DNA of 64,000 nucleotides from assembly GCA_002278855.1 (NCBI GenBank), contig NCGG01000002.1:124001-188000 (forward strand), read 5' to 3'. How positions within the stretch are numbered: position 1 is the first letter of the stretch; the number at the start of each line of letters is the position of its first letter. This DNA comes from Sphingomonadales bacterium 28-55-16. Lineage in GTDB: Bacteria > Pseudomonadota > Alphaproteobacteria > Sphingomonadales > Sphingomonadaceae. A program made the position numbers and the translations under genes. This document shows, piece after piece, positions 55,080 through 64,000 of this stretch. The notes below the pieces were generated by a model that saw only the letters and a program-made list of their open reading frames with translations, searched no databases and was not told the origin of the DNA.

Positions 55080-56677
55080 ACCAAATGTCCGCTCGTCCCG
55101 CGATTGAAGCCGCCTTGCGCAATCCCAAGCTGATGGCGGCCGCCGTGGCGCTATCGGAAAACAGGTTGGAGGATGCAGAGCCCCTATTGCGGGGCCATTT
55201 GCGCCAGGCACCCACCGATGTGGCGGCCATTCGCATGATGGCCGAGCTGGCCGCGCGCGTTGGCCGGCTGAAGGATAGCGAAGCTTTGCTGCGTCGGGCG
55301 CTCGAACTGACGCCCGATTTTGGTGCCGCGCGGGCCAATTTGGCGACGATATTGTATAAACAAAATCGCTTTCCCGAAGCGCTTGAGCATCTCAACGCCG
55401 TGTTGGCCGAGGGCGGTGACAACCCCGTCCAGCAAAATTTGAAGGCCGCAGCACTTGGCCGTATTGGCGGCTATGAAGAGGCGATTGCGCTCTATCAGGA
55501 ATTGACCACACGGTTTCCCGAACACGCCAAATTATGGATGAGCTATGGCCATATGCTCAAAACCGTTGGCCATCAGGACGAGAGCGTTGCAGCCTATCGC
55601 CGCGCGCTTGCAGTTGAGCCGACCTTGGGCGAAGTTTGGTGGAGCCTTGCCAATCTGAAAACAACCAGCTTCTCGGATGAAGATGTTGCCGCGATGGAGG
55701 CGGCTTTGACATCTCCCAGCCTTGGTGCAGAAGATGCATATCATCTGCATTTTGCGCTGGGCAAGGCGATGGAAGAACGCAGCAATCATGACGCGGCGTT
55801 CACCCATTATGAACGCGCAAACGCCTTGCGAAGCGCCGAATTGCAATATGATCCGCACACGGTCCGGACACAGGTTGATAAGATCATCGCTGCGTGCACG
55901 CCCGAATTTCTGGGGGCACGCGTGGGGCAGGGGCATGCCGCCCACGACCCCATTTTCATCATCGGCATGCCGCGCGCCGGTTCTACATTGATTGAGCAAA
56001 TCCTCGCCAGCCATTCCATGGTGGAAGGTACGATGGAATTGCCCGACATTCCGGCGATGGCGCTGCGTGAAGGCCGCGGCACCGACTGGATTGATGCGCT
56101 CGCCGGTTTCAGCACGGCGGATGTTGAAAGGCTTGGCGCGGAGTTTATCGAACGCACGCGTATTCAGCGCAAAACCGACACGCCCTTTTTTATCGATAAG
56201 CTGCCCAACAACTGGAATTATCTCGCCTTCATCCGCCTGATCCTGCCCAATGCCAAGATTATCGACGCGCGGCGGCATCCATTGGATTGCTGTTTTTCCA
56301 ATTACCGGCAGCATTTCGCCAAGGGGCAAGCGTTTAGCTATGATCTTGCGCATATGGGGCAATATTATGCGGATTATGTGCGCTTGATGGACCATTTCGA
56401 CGCGGTCGCGCCGGGTTATGTCTATCGCGTTATCCACGAACAATTGCTGGAAAATCCGGAAGGTGAAATTCGCACTTTGTTGGCATTTTTGGGTCTTCCG
56501 TTCGAAGAGTCCTGCCTGAATTTCCATCAGAATAAACGCGCTGTGCGCACGGCATCCAGCGAGCAAGTCCGTCGCCCCATCAACCGCGATGGCGTTGATC
56601 AATGGAAACCTTATGCGGCCCATCTTGAGCCGCTTAAGCAGGCGCTTGGTCCTTATTGGCACGCTTATCCAGCCTAA
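55076..56677 (+). CDS. Tetratricopeptide-repeat sulfotransferase
   Basis: 533 residues. The N-terminal 270 residues contain about six TPR units (APTDVAAIRMMAELAARVGRLKDSEALLRRALELTPDFGAARANLA, repeated LGRIGGYEEAIALYQEL). The C-terminal sulfotransferase domain begins at IIGMPRAGSTLIEQIL near 295-310, the PAPS 5'-phosphosulfate loop, with NAKIIDARRHPLDCCFSNY near 394. Acceptor unknown. Start ATG 55076 is translationally coupled to mocA, an odd partner. Confidence 0.87.
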   Translation: MNQMSARPAIEAALRNPKLMAAAVALSENRLEDAEPLLRGHLRQAPTDVAAIRMMAELAARVGRLKDSEALLRRALELTPDFGAARANLATILYKQNRFPEALEHLNAVLAEGGDNPVQQNLKAAALGRIGGYEEAIALYQELTTRFPEHAKLWMSYGHMLKTVGHQDESVAAYRRALAVEPTLGEVWWSLANLKTTSFSDEDVAAMEAALTSPSLGAEDAYHLHFALGKAMEERSNHDAAFTHYERANALRSAELQYDPHTVRTQVDKIIAACTPEFLGARVGQGHAAHDPIFIIGMPRAGSTLIEQILASHSMVEGTMELPDIPAMALREGRGTDWIDALAGFSTADVERLGAEFIERTRIQRKTDTPFFIDKLPNNWNYLAFIRLILPNAKIIDARRHPLDCCFSNYRQHFAKGQAFSYDLAHMGQYYADYVRLMDHFDAVAPGYVYRVIHEQLLENPEGEIRTLLAFLGLPFEESCLNFHQNKRAVRTASSEQVRRPINRDGVDQWKPYAAHLEPLKQALGPYWHAYPA

Positions 56678-56804
56678 TTATAGTTGCTGTCTTGCAACAC
56701 AGGGGGCTAAAATAGCGACCCAAGCGCTGTTGAAGCGAAAATATATTGCGTGAGAATGCAAATCGGGGCCTATTTATTACAGAATAACCAGGGAGGGTAG
56801 CCGC

Positions 56805-59225
56805 GTGCACCTAAAAAATAAGAAAAACAAAATCCGCTCGGCGTTGACCGTGCTTTTGACATCAACGGCTTTTGCGGTTCCCGCAATGGCGCAGGAAGCA
56901 GCAGGCGCTGATAGCGACGTGATTGTTGTCACGGCGCAAAAGCGCGAACAGAATTTGCAGGATGTGCCGATCGCGATCAGTGCCATTGGCAATGAAAAGC
57001 TCAACCAATTGCAGGTTAGCGAATTACAGGATGTTGTGAAATTCTTGCCTTCGGTCACGATTCAACAGGGCGGCCCTGGCTTCGCGCAGGTCTATTTCCG
57101 CGGCGTGGCATCAGGCGAAAATGCGAACCACTCGGCGTCGCTGCCGACTGTAGGCACCTATTTGGACGAAATGCCGATTACGACCATTCAAGGCGCGCTT
57201 GATTTGCACGCTTATGATCTTGCGCGCGTTGAGGCGCTCGCCGGACCGCAGGGCACCTTATATGGTGCAAGCTCGATGGCTGGTACGTTGAAGCTGGTGA
57301 CGAATGCGCCGGATCCATCTGCCCTCTATGGAAGCGTTGGCGTTGAATTCAACAATGTTGCGCATGGCGATTTTGGCGCGATCTACGAAGGCTTCCTAAA
57401 CGTCCCAATCGCTGAAGGCGCGGCAGCGCGTCTTGTGGGTTGGTATCGCGACGATGCGGGGTATATCGACAATGTGTTGGGCGCACGCACTTATGCAAGC
57501 TCAGGCATTACGCAAAGCAACAGGTTGTTGGTGGAAGATAACTTCAACAATGCCGAAACCTATGGCGCGCGTTTGGCACTCGGCATTGATCTGGATGACA
57601 ATTGGACCATCAAGCCAACCTTGATGGGGCAAGTCCAAAATACGAATGGCAGCTACGCGCAGGAACGCTCTGGACAGACCACTGGCGACCTTCAAGTTGT
57701 CCAGTACAATCCTGAAGGTACCCGCGATAAGTGGATTCAGGGCGCTCTGACAATTGAGGGCAAAATCGGTAACTGGGATGTCACCGCAACCGGTGGCCAT
57801 TTGCGCCGTAAAACCGAAACACAATCGGATTACTCCGATTATGCGTATTTTTATGATGCATTGTCTGGATACGGCAACTATTTTTATGACAATGCCGGGG
57901 ATCTGGTAAACCCGAACCAATATATCCAAGGCATTGACCGGTATAAGAAAAGTTTTGGCGAATTGCGTTTCACTAGCCCCGCAGATGCGCCGTTGCGCTT
58001 CATTGGTGGTTTGTTTGCACAACGTCAGTCTCATAATATTGAACAGAATTATATTATCGACAATATTGCTGACTCGATCACGGTGACGGGCACCAACAGC
58101 AATATCTGGCTGACCAAGCAAAAGCGCGTCGACCGCGATTACGCGGCCTTTGGTGAATTGACCTATGATCTAACAGAGAAGCTGTCACTCACCGGCGGTT
58201 TACGTTATTATAAGTTTGATAACTCGCTGCAGGGCTTCTTCGGATTTTCTTCCGGCTATTCGAGCAAGACTGGCGAAGCGGCCTGCCTCAACACCGATGG
58301 CACAACGCGGCGCGCCAATCCGGCCGGCACGCCGGTTCCGATCATTGTCGATGGCAGCCCTTGCACCAATGTGGACAAATCAACGTCGGACACTGGTTTC
58401 ATCCATAAGCTGAACGCGACCTACAAGGTCACTGACGATGTGCTGCTATATGCCACATGGTCGCGTGGTTTCCGTCCGGGGGGTATCAACCGTCGCGGCA
58501 CATTGCCGCCTTATGGTTCGGACGAGCTCGACAATTATGAACTGGGTTGGAAAACGACATTCGGTGCATTCCGTTGGAACGGCGCCATATTCCAGGAAGA
58601 TTGGAATAATATCCAACTGTCGTTCTTGGGTGCGAACGGCCTCACCGAAATCCGCAACGCGGGTGTTGCGCGTATTCGCGGCCTTGAAATGGACGCTGGT
58701 TTCCGCACGGGCGGGTTCAGCTTGAACGCTGGGTTCAGCTATAATGATGCGAAAAGCCAACGTGATTTCTGTAAGATAGCCAACGCAACTTTTGATTGCA
58801 CCACGGCGGGCAATGAATTGCTTGCACCATCCGGATCGCGTCTTCCTGTGACCGCTAAGGTTAAGGGCAATGCCATAGCACGTTACGAATTCCCGATCGC
58901 AGATTGGGATGGTCATGTGCAACTTGCGGTCAACCACATAGGTGGCCGTAGAAGCGATTTGCGGCCAGCGCAGAACGCGATCAAGGGCAATCTGGACGCT
59001 TACACCACGGCTGACTTCTCCATCGGTGTGAAGAAAGATGCGTGGGACATTGAAGCCTTTGCGACCAACCTGTTCGACACACGCGGCGTGGTGAACACTG
59101 GGGTGCAGTGTCTTGAAACGGTCTGCGGCACGGGTGTCACGGCATCAACGCCAACCGGCGGTGCGTTTTACGATGTCCTGATCAAGCCACGCGTGATCGG
59201 ATTGAAGTTCTCGCGCGATTTTTAA
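56805..59225 (+). CDS. TonB-dependent outer-membrane receptor
   Basis: 806 residues from GTG 56805, which has GGGAGGG seven bases upstream. Signal peptide (TVLLTSTAFAVPAMA, cleavage near 29), TonB box DVIVVTAQKREQN near 38-50, plug with RVEALAGPQGTLYGASSMAGTLKLV near 139, then a barrel ending VIGLKFSRDF. The style matches sphingomonad receptors for complex aromatic or plant compounds. It precedes the Rieske/FAD operon, from which it is convergent, and is ended by a terminator. Confidence 0.92.
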   Translation: MHLKNKKNKIRSALTVLLTSTAFAVPAMAQEAAGADSDVIVVTAQKREQNLQDVPIAISAIGNEKLNQLQVSELQDVVKFLPSVTIQQGGPGFAQVYFRGVASGENANHSASLPTVGTYLDEMPITTIQGALDLHAYDLARVEALAGPQGTLYGASSMAGTLKLVTNAPDPSALYGSVGVEFNNVAHGDFGAIYEGFLNVPIAEGAAARLVGWYRDDAGYIDNVLGARTYASSGITQSNRLLVEDNFNNAETYGARLALGIDLDDNWTIKPTLMGQVQNTNGSYAQERSGQTTGDLQVVQYNPEGTRDKWIQGALTIEGKIGNWDVTATGGHLRRKTETQSDYSDYAYFYDALSGYGNYFYDNAGDLVNPNQYIQGIDRYKKSFGELRFTSPADAPLRFIGGLFAQRQSHNIEQNYIIDNIADSITVTGTNSNIWLTKQKRVDRDYAAFGELTYDLTEKLSLTGGLRYYKFDNSLQGFFGFSSGYSSKTGEAACLNTDGTTRRANPAGTPVPIIVDGSPCTNVDKSTSDTGFIHKLNATYKVTDDVLLYATWSRGFRPGGINRRGTLPPYGSDELDNYELGWKTTFGAFRWNGAIFQEDWNNIQLSFLGANGLTEIRNAGVARIRGLEMDAGFRTGGFSLNAGFSYNDAKSQRDFCKIANATFDCTTAGNELLAPSGSRLPVTAKVKGNAIARYEFPIADWDGHVQLAVNHIGGRRSDLRPAQNAIKGNLDAYTTADFSIGVKKDAWDIEAFATNLFDTRGVVNTGVQCLETVCGTGVTASTPTGGAFYDVLIKPRVIGLKFSRDF

Positions 59226-59266
59226 AGTTTCAGTTTAAGTTTGTTGCCAAAGGCAACAGGGGGGAG

Positions 59267-59295
59267 AAGCCGGATCTGAAAAGGTCCGGCTTTTT
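59267..59295 (+). terminator. Intrinsic terminator after the TonB receptor
   Basis: AAGCCGGA (59267-59274) pairs with TCCGGCTT (59285-59292), followed by TTT. A second AA-run precedes the stem on the other strand, so it may act in both directions between these converging genes. Confidence 0.8.
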
Positions 59296-59329
59296 CATTG
59301 TTCCCCACTGAAGTCCTCAGGCAGTGCCC

Positions 59330-60949
59330 TCAGGCAAATATCCGTTTGAACACACTTCGGTCCGCTAGCACTTCGGCGGCGCAATTGTGCCCCGGTGCGC
59401 CGGTGACGCCGCCACCGGGGTGGCTACCTGCACCGCACATATATAGGCCCTTGAGCGGCCCACGATAGGCGCCATGGCCCAATATCGGACGCGCAGACCA
59501 TAATTGGTCAAGGCTCATATTGCCGTGCATGATGTCGCCGCCAACCAAACCAAATTTGCGCTCAAGTCCCTTGGGGCTGAGGATTTGGCGGCCCAAAACG
59601 GATGCGCGGAAGCCGGGTGCATAGGCCTCGACCGTGCTGATGATATCGTCTGCGGCCTTGCCCTCTTCGGCGTCCCAGTCGCGCGGCGTGCCATCGGCAT
59701 TGTTCGGCAATTCTGGTGCAAATTGCTGACAGAATAAGCTCGCGACATGTTGTCCCGCAGGCGCAAGGCTGTCGTCGACGGTGGACGGGATCAGGATTTC
59801 AACGATTGGTTTTTGCGACCAACCATCGCGCTTTGCATCCAGAAACGCGCGGTCCATATAATCGAGCGTTGGCGCAATGATAATGCCCGATTGGTGATGT
59901 TCGCCAGCTTCAGGCAAGCAGGTGAATTTGGGCAATTCCGACAAGGCGACATTCATGCGGAATGTTCCGCTGCCTGCCTTGAAACCTTTGACGCGGCGCT
60001 TGAATTCAGGCTTCAGGTCGGCATCGTCGAACATGCGTTCGTACAATAGTTTTGGCCCGACGTTGGAAATGACGCGGTCGGCGACGATTTCTTCGCCGCT
60101 TTCCAGGCGCACGCCTGCAACCTTTTCGCCATCAACCAATACGCGTGAGACAGGCGCCTCGAGGCTGATTTCGACGCCAAGATCGCGGCATATCTTGGCC
60201 ATGATCTGCGTGATCGTGCCCATGCCGCCAATGCTGTGGCCCCATGCGCCCTTGTTGCCATTCACTTCACCAAACACATGGTGCAGTAATACATAAGCGC
60301 TGCCCGGCGTATCGGGGCTGGCATAATTGCCGACAACAGCGTCAAAACCGAATGCGGCCTTAACTGCTTCGCTTTCGAACCAACTGTCCAAGAAGCTGCG
60401 CGCGGATTTTGTGAACAGTTCAAGCACGTCGCGTTGCTGCGACAGGTTCAGCTTCATCAGCCCGCGTCCCTGTACGGCTGCGTCGATCAACGTCTTGAGG
60501 CCATCGCCCACATTGGGCGGCGAGCGCAACGCAAGGTCGCGCAGGACGTCGGCGACGCCTTCCAACATGTCATAATATTGCGGCAGCACCGCTGCATCAT
60601 GTTTGGAGAAGCGCGCAAACTCAGCTTGCGTCCGCTCCAACCCGCCGCCCAATTTCAGATATCCGCCATCTTCTTGCGGTAGGAAATTGGAAATGGGGCG
60701 TTCAATGACGCGATAGCCATGGTCGACCAGTTTCATGTCCGAAATGACCTTCGGCTGAAGCAGGCTAACGGTGTAGCTTGCGACCGAGTTGCGGAAACCG
60801 GGATGGAATTCTTCGGTGACCGCAGCGCCGCCGACAACATCGCGGCGCTCGACAATCCGGACCTTGAGGCCAGCACGCGCGAGATAAAAGGCGCAAACAA
60901 GGCCGTTATGGCCAGCGCCAATGATGAGGGCGTCATATTTCTTGGTCAT
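59330..60949 (-). CDS. FAD-dependent oxidoreductase, phytoene-desaturase (CrtI)-like
   Basis: 539 residues from ATG 60949, which overlaps the stop of the Rieske gene by four bases; the longer frame is rejected. N-terminal dinucleotide motif DALIIGAGHNGLVCAFYLARAG at 5-26, VGGAAVTEEFHPGFRN near 39-54, and the C-terminal FAD motif GLYMCGAGSHPGGGVTGAPGHNCA near 507-530. CrtI-type folds range from carotenoid desaturases to oxidases and demethylating partners. No carotenoid genes adjoin it. Second gene of the Rieske operon. Confidence 0.85.
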   Translation of the reverse strand: MTKKYDALIIGAGHNGLVCAFYLARAGLKVRIVERRDVVGGAAVTEEFHPGFRNSVASYTVSLLQPKVISDMKLVDHGYRVIERPISNFLPQEDGGYLKLGGGLERTQAEFARFSKHDAAVLPQYYDMLEGVADVLRDLALRSPPNVGDGLKTLIDAAVQGRGLMKLNLSQQRDVLELFTKSARSFLDSWFESEAVKAAFGFDAVVGNYASPDTPGSAYVLLHHVFGEVNGNKGAWGHSIGGMGTITQIMAKICRDLGVEISLEAPVSRVLVDGEKVAGVRLESGEEIVADRVISNVGPKLLYERMFDDADLKPEFKRRVKGFKAGSGTFRMNVALSELPKFTCLPEAGEHHQSGIIIAPTLDYMDRAFLDAKRDGWSQKPIVEILIPSTVDDSLAPAGQHVASLFCQQFAPELPNNADGTPRDWDAEEGKAADDIISTVEAYAPGFRASVLGRQILSPKGLERKFGLVGGDIMHGNMSLDQLWSARPILGHGAYRGPLKGLYMCGAGSHPGGGVTGAPGHNCAAEVLADRSVFKRIFA

Positions 60950-62106
60950 TTTTTGCTCCAGCCCACTGCGGGGCGCTGTTCGAGGCGGGCCTCGGGAATG
61001 ATGTTGCGGATTTGGGCACAGAAGCTTTTCAGGCACACTTCCTTGTCGGACAGTGGGCCCATCGAGAAACTGCGGCTTGCCATGCCTTGCTGGACGCGCG
61101 TGATCAGGACCGTGTCCTCTGCATTGACCTGCCGGTTGATCCGCCAGTTGAGGTAACGTGCGGCGCGCATTTCGCGGCGGTCATCTTCAAGCACATAACT
61201 GATCTCGCGAATGACGCAGCTGTTGGGGCCCGTGGGCAACCATTGCATGAAATCCACTTGGTCAGGATAAATGTCGAACGCGACCGACGGCCACAGCTTG
61301 AAATACAGCCAGCGTTTCTGGTTTGCTTCCGGTAGATGGGGCACGGATGGCAGGATATTCTGGTATCCGCGCTCGGACCAATTGGCCGATGGCCGGTCGA
61401 CAAGGTCACCCCACATGCGGTCAACATGCGGCTCTGCTTCTATGCCATAGCTTTTGCCGAACAAGCGGGTGAGGCCGGGATGCGCAACGGGAATATGCAG
61501 GCCGTCTGAATAATTGTCGCCGACATTTTTCCAGTTCACATCGCGCGGCCGCATCGTGACGCGACCAAGCGCTTTGAGTTCTTCAAAACGATACGGCGCG
61601 ACTTGGGCCTCATAAGGGGCCATCATCGTCGCGACGGAGGGGCCATCCCCCTCAAGACGGACAAATATGAACCCGCGCCAGATTTCCAAGTCAACGGGCA
61701 CAAGGCCCGCCTTGCTCTTGTCGAGCGTTGGGTAGGACGCACTGTCCGGCACACCCGTCAGGCGGCCATCAAGGTCATAGGTCCATGCATGATAAGGGCA
61801 GACGAGCTTTTTTGCACATCCGTCAGAGCCGTCAACCAAACGGCTTCCGCGGTGGCGGCAGACATTGGTGAAGGCGCGCAGCACGTCGTCATTGCCGCGC
61901 ACGACGATGACGCTCTCGCCGATATAATCAAGGCTATGCCAGTCGCCCGCATGCGCAACGTCGCTGACATGGCAAACGACCTGCCATGACGGGCGGAAGA
62001 TGCGATCCACCTCAACCGCTGCGAATTCAGGATCATCATAGGTCCAAGCCGGCAGGCTCCAGCCGTCGAGTTGATCATGCATTGTCTGTAAGCCCGATTC
62101 GGACAT
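60946..62106 (-). CDS. Rieske non-heme iron oxygenase, alpha subunit
   Basis: 386 residues from ATG 62106, preceded by AAGGGGGG. Rieske cluster C-x-H...C-x2-H at Cys83/His85 and Cys103/His106. The mononuclear iron site has His204 and His209 in NWKNVGDNYSDGLHIPVAH, with a later acidic ligand near EDTVLITRVQQG. The sequence style is that of single-component oxygenases acting on methyl or quaternary-ammonium groups (GbcA, CntA, stachydrine demethylase), but that is only a hint. No ferredoxin-reductase gene adjoins it. Confidence 0.9.
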   Translation of the reverse strand: MSESGLQTMHDQLDGWSLPAWTYDDPEFAAVEVDRIFRPSWQVVCHVSDVAHAGDWHSLDYIGESVIVVRGNDDVLRAFTNVCRHRGSRLVDGSDGCAKKLVCPYHAWTYDLDGRLTGVPDSASYPTLDKSKAGLVPVDLEIWRGFIFVRLEGDGPSVATMMAPYEAQVAPYRFEELKALGRVTMRPRDVNWKNVGDNYSDGLHIPVAHPGLTRLFGKSYGIEAEPHVDRMWGDLVDRPSANWSERGYQNILPSVPHLPEANQKRWLYFKLWPSVAFDIYPDQVDFMQWLPTGPNSCVIREISYVLEDDRREMRAARYLNWRINRQVNAEDTVLITRVQQGMASRSFSMGPLSDKEVCLKSFCAQIRNIIPEARLEQRPAVGWSKK

Positions 62107-62118
62107 CTTGCCCCCCTT

Positions 62119-62136
62119 GTTATACGAGTGTATAAC
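62119..62136. promoter_or_regulatory. TetR operator-like palindrome
   Basis: GTTATAC (62119-62125), spacer GAGT, GTATAAC (62130-62136): a perfect seven-base inverted repeat. It fills the 36-base gap between the divergent Rieske oxygenase and TetR genes, starting 12 bases before the Rieske ATG and ending six bases before the TetR ATG, so binding would block both promoters or leaders. This is the classic arrangement for an autoregulated TetR repressor. Confidence 0.8.
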
Positions 62137-62142
62137 AGCGCC

Positions 62143-62739
62143 ATGACCGCGCGACAAGTCTTCACCCGCAAGAGCGCTGACACGCGCCGCGACGCGTTAA
62201 TCGCGGCAACGGCGCGCTGCCTTGCGACGCGCGGCGCAAACGGCACATCGGTACGCGCCATTTGCTTAGAAGCTGGCGTGTCGGCCGGTCTGCTGCGGCA
62301 TTATTTCGATGGCATTGATGCGCTGGTGGCTGCGACCTACCGGGCCACCGGCGCACGTGTTGCCGCCGCGATGCAGGCCGCGGTTGAAGGCGTGCCTATG
62401 GACAATCCGCGTGGCAGGTTGCTGGCCTTTGTCACCGCCAGCTTTCGCGCGCCAATTGCGGATCCGGAGTTATTGGCAACATGGTTGGCGTTTTGGAGCC
62501 TGTCGCGCACGGTTCCCGCCATCGGCGCCATTCATGACGAAATCTACGCCGAGAACAGACATGATATGGAGCAGCTGATCTTCGCCTGTCCGAACGCGCC
62601 TGCGGATGCCCGACTGGCGGCAGTCGCGCTGACCGCTTTAGTCGACGGCCTTTGGTTAGAATTAAGTCTGGGCAATGCCCCCTTCAGCGTCGACGAAGCC
62701 GAGGCCTTGGCCGAAAAATGGTTGGATAGTTTTATCTAA
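62143..62739 (+). CDS. TetR family transcriptional regulator, BetI-like
   Basis: 198 residues from ATG 62143; an upstream GTG at 62128 lies inside the palindrome and is less likely. The helix-turn-helix RAICLEAGVSAGLLRHYF is near 39-56, with the preceding RRDALIAATARCLATRGANGTSVRAI. The C-terminal region LLATWLAFWSLSRTVPAI is the BetI-type ligand domain. Likely represses the divergent Rieske/FAD operon through the intergenic palindrome. The inducer is unknown. Confidence 0.88.
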   Translation: MTARQVFTRKSADTRRDALIAATARCLATRGANGTSVRAICLEAGVSAGLLRHYFDGIDALVAATYRATGARVAAAMQAAVEGVPMDNPRGRLLAFVTASFRAPIADPELLATWLAFWSLSRTVPAIGAIHDEIYAENRHDMEQLIFACPNAPADARLAAVALTALVDGLWLELSLGNAPFSVDEAEALAEKWLDSFI

Positions 62740-62867
62740 ATCGGCGGCCGCGTGCGCGGCAGGCGGGCTTGTCATATGGTTGAAACAGCATATCACTAGC
62801 GGTTGGTACATAGGGTCGAGACACTGCGCCGCAGTGGCTGTAGAAAATGTAAAAGGGGAAGCCGGAA

Positions 62868-64000
62868 ATGTCCTTTGTAATCAATCGCCGTAATTTGCTG
62901 ATGACGGCTGGATTCGGTCTTGGCGGGCTGATGCTGCCCGGCGGCGTCGCCATGGCGCAGACGCTTCTTGGTCTCACGGGTTTTACCCATAATGTTGCCA
63001 GCGGTGAGCCTGGACCTGACTCAGTTTTATTGTGGACGCGCTATGTGAGCCCGACCGGCGGACCATCCAAAGTCCGTGTCGAAATTTCCGAAAGCCGCGA
63101 TTTTGTAAAAATTGCAGGCGGCGGACAAATGGTGACTGGCCCGTGGCGCGACCATACGGTCAAGATTACCGTCGACAAGCTTGCACCCGGCAAATGGCAT
63201 TGGTTCCGTTTCATTGCGCCCGATGGCAGTATTTCACCCGTTGGCCGCACGAAGACTTTGCCTGTTGGCAAGACGGCCAAGTTTAACATTGCGGTCTTCT
63301 CATGCTCGAATGTGGGCTTCGGCGAATTCAATGCTTACGGCCATGCTGCGGCGCGTGATGACATTGATCTGGTGCTCCACATGGGCGACTATATTTATGA
63401 ATATGGCCGTGGCGGATATGACGGCGGCGCAAAATTTGCAGCGCGCCTTTTCCCAGCCGATGAAATCCTGACGCTGGCGGATTACCGGCTGCGGTACGCA
63501 AGCTATCGCGTAGATCCACAGCTGCAAGCGTTGCATGCCAACTTCCCGATGATCGTCAACACGGACGACCATGAAACAGCGAATGACAGTTGGGAAGGCG
63601 GCGCGCAGAACCATGGCGTTGATGAAGGCGACTGGAGCGCACGGCGCAATGCAGCGATGCAAGTCTGGCGCGAATGGCTGCCCGTCGGTGAACAGCCGTG
63701 GAAAGAATATGCCATCGGCGATCTTGCGACCTATTACCGCACGGACACCCGCGAGATTGCTCGTTCTAAGCCAACTGAATATGGGGATCTGGCCCGCGGC
63801 GGAGACGCTGCAAAGGCATTTGCCGCGTTCCGCGATGGCGCATGGCGCGATCCATCCATGACAATGTTTGGAACCGAGCAGGAAGCATGGCTTTCGCGGT
63901 CAATGATGCGCGACACGTCGACTTGGGCCTTGCTGGGAACCGGAACGAATATGGGGTATAGCTACACCCCGGAAAGCGCCATGGATTGGGTTCCCCGAAA
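62868..64000 (+). CDS. phoD: Alkaline phosphatase D, Tat-exported, truncated by the window edge
   Basis: 377 residues visible from ATG 62868, preceded by AAAAGGGGAA; no stop within the window. A Tat signal NRRNLLMTAGFGLGGLML begins at residue 6. PhoD motifs: FSCSNVGFGEFNA near 143, LHMGDYIYEYG near 170-180, MIVNTDDHETAND near 228 and LGTGTNMGYSY near the end. Calcium/iron phosphodiesterase-phosphomonoesterase fold. Distinct from the lipoprotein PhoD-like phosphatase at 44265, which is anchored by lipid instead. Confidence 0.9.
   Translation, partial: MSFVINRRNLLMTAGFGLGGLMLPGGVAMAQTLLGLTGFTHNVASGEPGPDSVLLWTRYVSPTGGPSKVRVEISESRDFVKIAGGGQMVTGPWRDHTVKITVDKLAPGKWHWFRFIAPDGSISPVGRTKTLPVGKTAKFNIAVFSCSNVGFGEFNAYGHAAARDDIDLVLHMGDYIYEYGRGGYDGGAKFAARLFPADEILTLADYRLRYASYRVDPQLQALHANFPMIVNTDDHETANDSWEGGAQNHGVDEGDWSARRNAAMQVWREWLPVGEQPWKEYAIGDLATYYRTDTREIARSKPTEYGDLARGGDAAKAFAAFRDGAWRDPSMTMFGTEQEAWLSRSMMRDTSTWALLGTGTNMGYSYTPESAMDWVPR

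Noticed and set aside
55532..56662. 376-residue minus-strand reading frame
   Set aside because: Antisense shadow of the TPR-sulfotransferase gene, rich in improbable residue runs.

Overview
The window is a contiguous piece of an alphaproteobacterial chromosome with ordinary housekeeping density (about 55 genes in 64 kb). Several features point to Sphingomonadales: CtrA and CpdR cell-cycle regulators with CtrA-box and GANTC sites, four TonB-dependent receptors, SapC, UPF0262, a bacterial leucyl-transferase (Bpt), and catabolic clusters built around TonB receptors. The family assignment is inferred from gene content and protein style, not from a marker-gene comparison. No prophage, integrase, insertion sequence, CRISPR array or rRNA operon was seen. 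One tRNA (Val, GAC) was found.

Layout. 1-5.5 kb: malate synthase G (cut by the window edge), a decayed mannose-6-phosphate isomerase, a yybP-ykoY manganese riboswitch in front of a TMEM165/GDT1 cation exporter, argG and a DUF1345 membrane protein. 5.6-16 kb: a D-aminoacylase behind a long palindrome, dnaN, a histidine phosphatase, a sensor kinase, rlmN, a thioesterase, an AraC regulator, tRNA-Val, cpdR and an N-formylglutamate amidohydrolase. 15.9-21 kb: a structured small-RNA candidate, cytochrome b561, SapC, an FAD-linked oxidase and a DEAD-box helicase. 21-29 kb: a TonB receptor and a three-gene oxidoreductase/amidohydrolase operon, then threonine dehydratase. 29-43 kb: bpt, msrC, arfB, a pirin, ctrA with its promoter, an M28 peptidase, a metallophosphatase, dcd, cdd, a GH25-like protein lacking the usual catalytic residues, UPF0262, dnaB, ubiG and lysC.

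43-64 kb is the most accessory part. A GxxExxY gene flanked by inverted repeats sits directly after lysC. A five-gene minus-strand operon follows a cobalamin riboswitch: btuB-btuF-btuC-btuD plus a PhoD-like lipoprotein phosphatase, all start/stop coupled. Next is a two-subunit molybdenum hydroxylase (2Fe-2S plus molybdopterin subunits) divergent from its XdhC and MocA maturation genes, which are translationally coupled to a TPR-sulfotransferase. Last come a TonB receptor, an FAD oxidoreductase plus Rieske oxygenase operon divergent from a TetR regulator with a palindromic operator in the shared 36-bp gap, and a Tat-exported PhoD phosphatase running off the right edge.

Functional links: the B12 operon joins outer-membrane uptake, periplasmic capture and inner-membrane transport under one riboswitch. 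The molybdenum-hydroxylase region joins enzyme and cofactor insertion. The Rieske/FAD/TetR unit looks like a substrate-induced catabolic module whose substrate cannot be named from sequence. CtrA and CpdR connect to the same cell-cycle proteolysis circuit although their genes are 17 kb apart.
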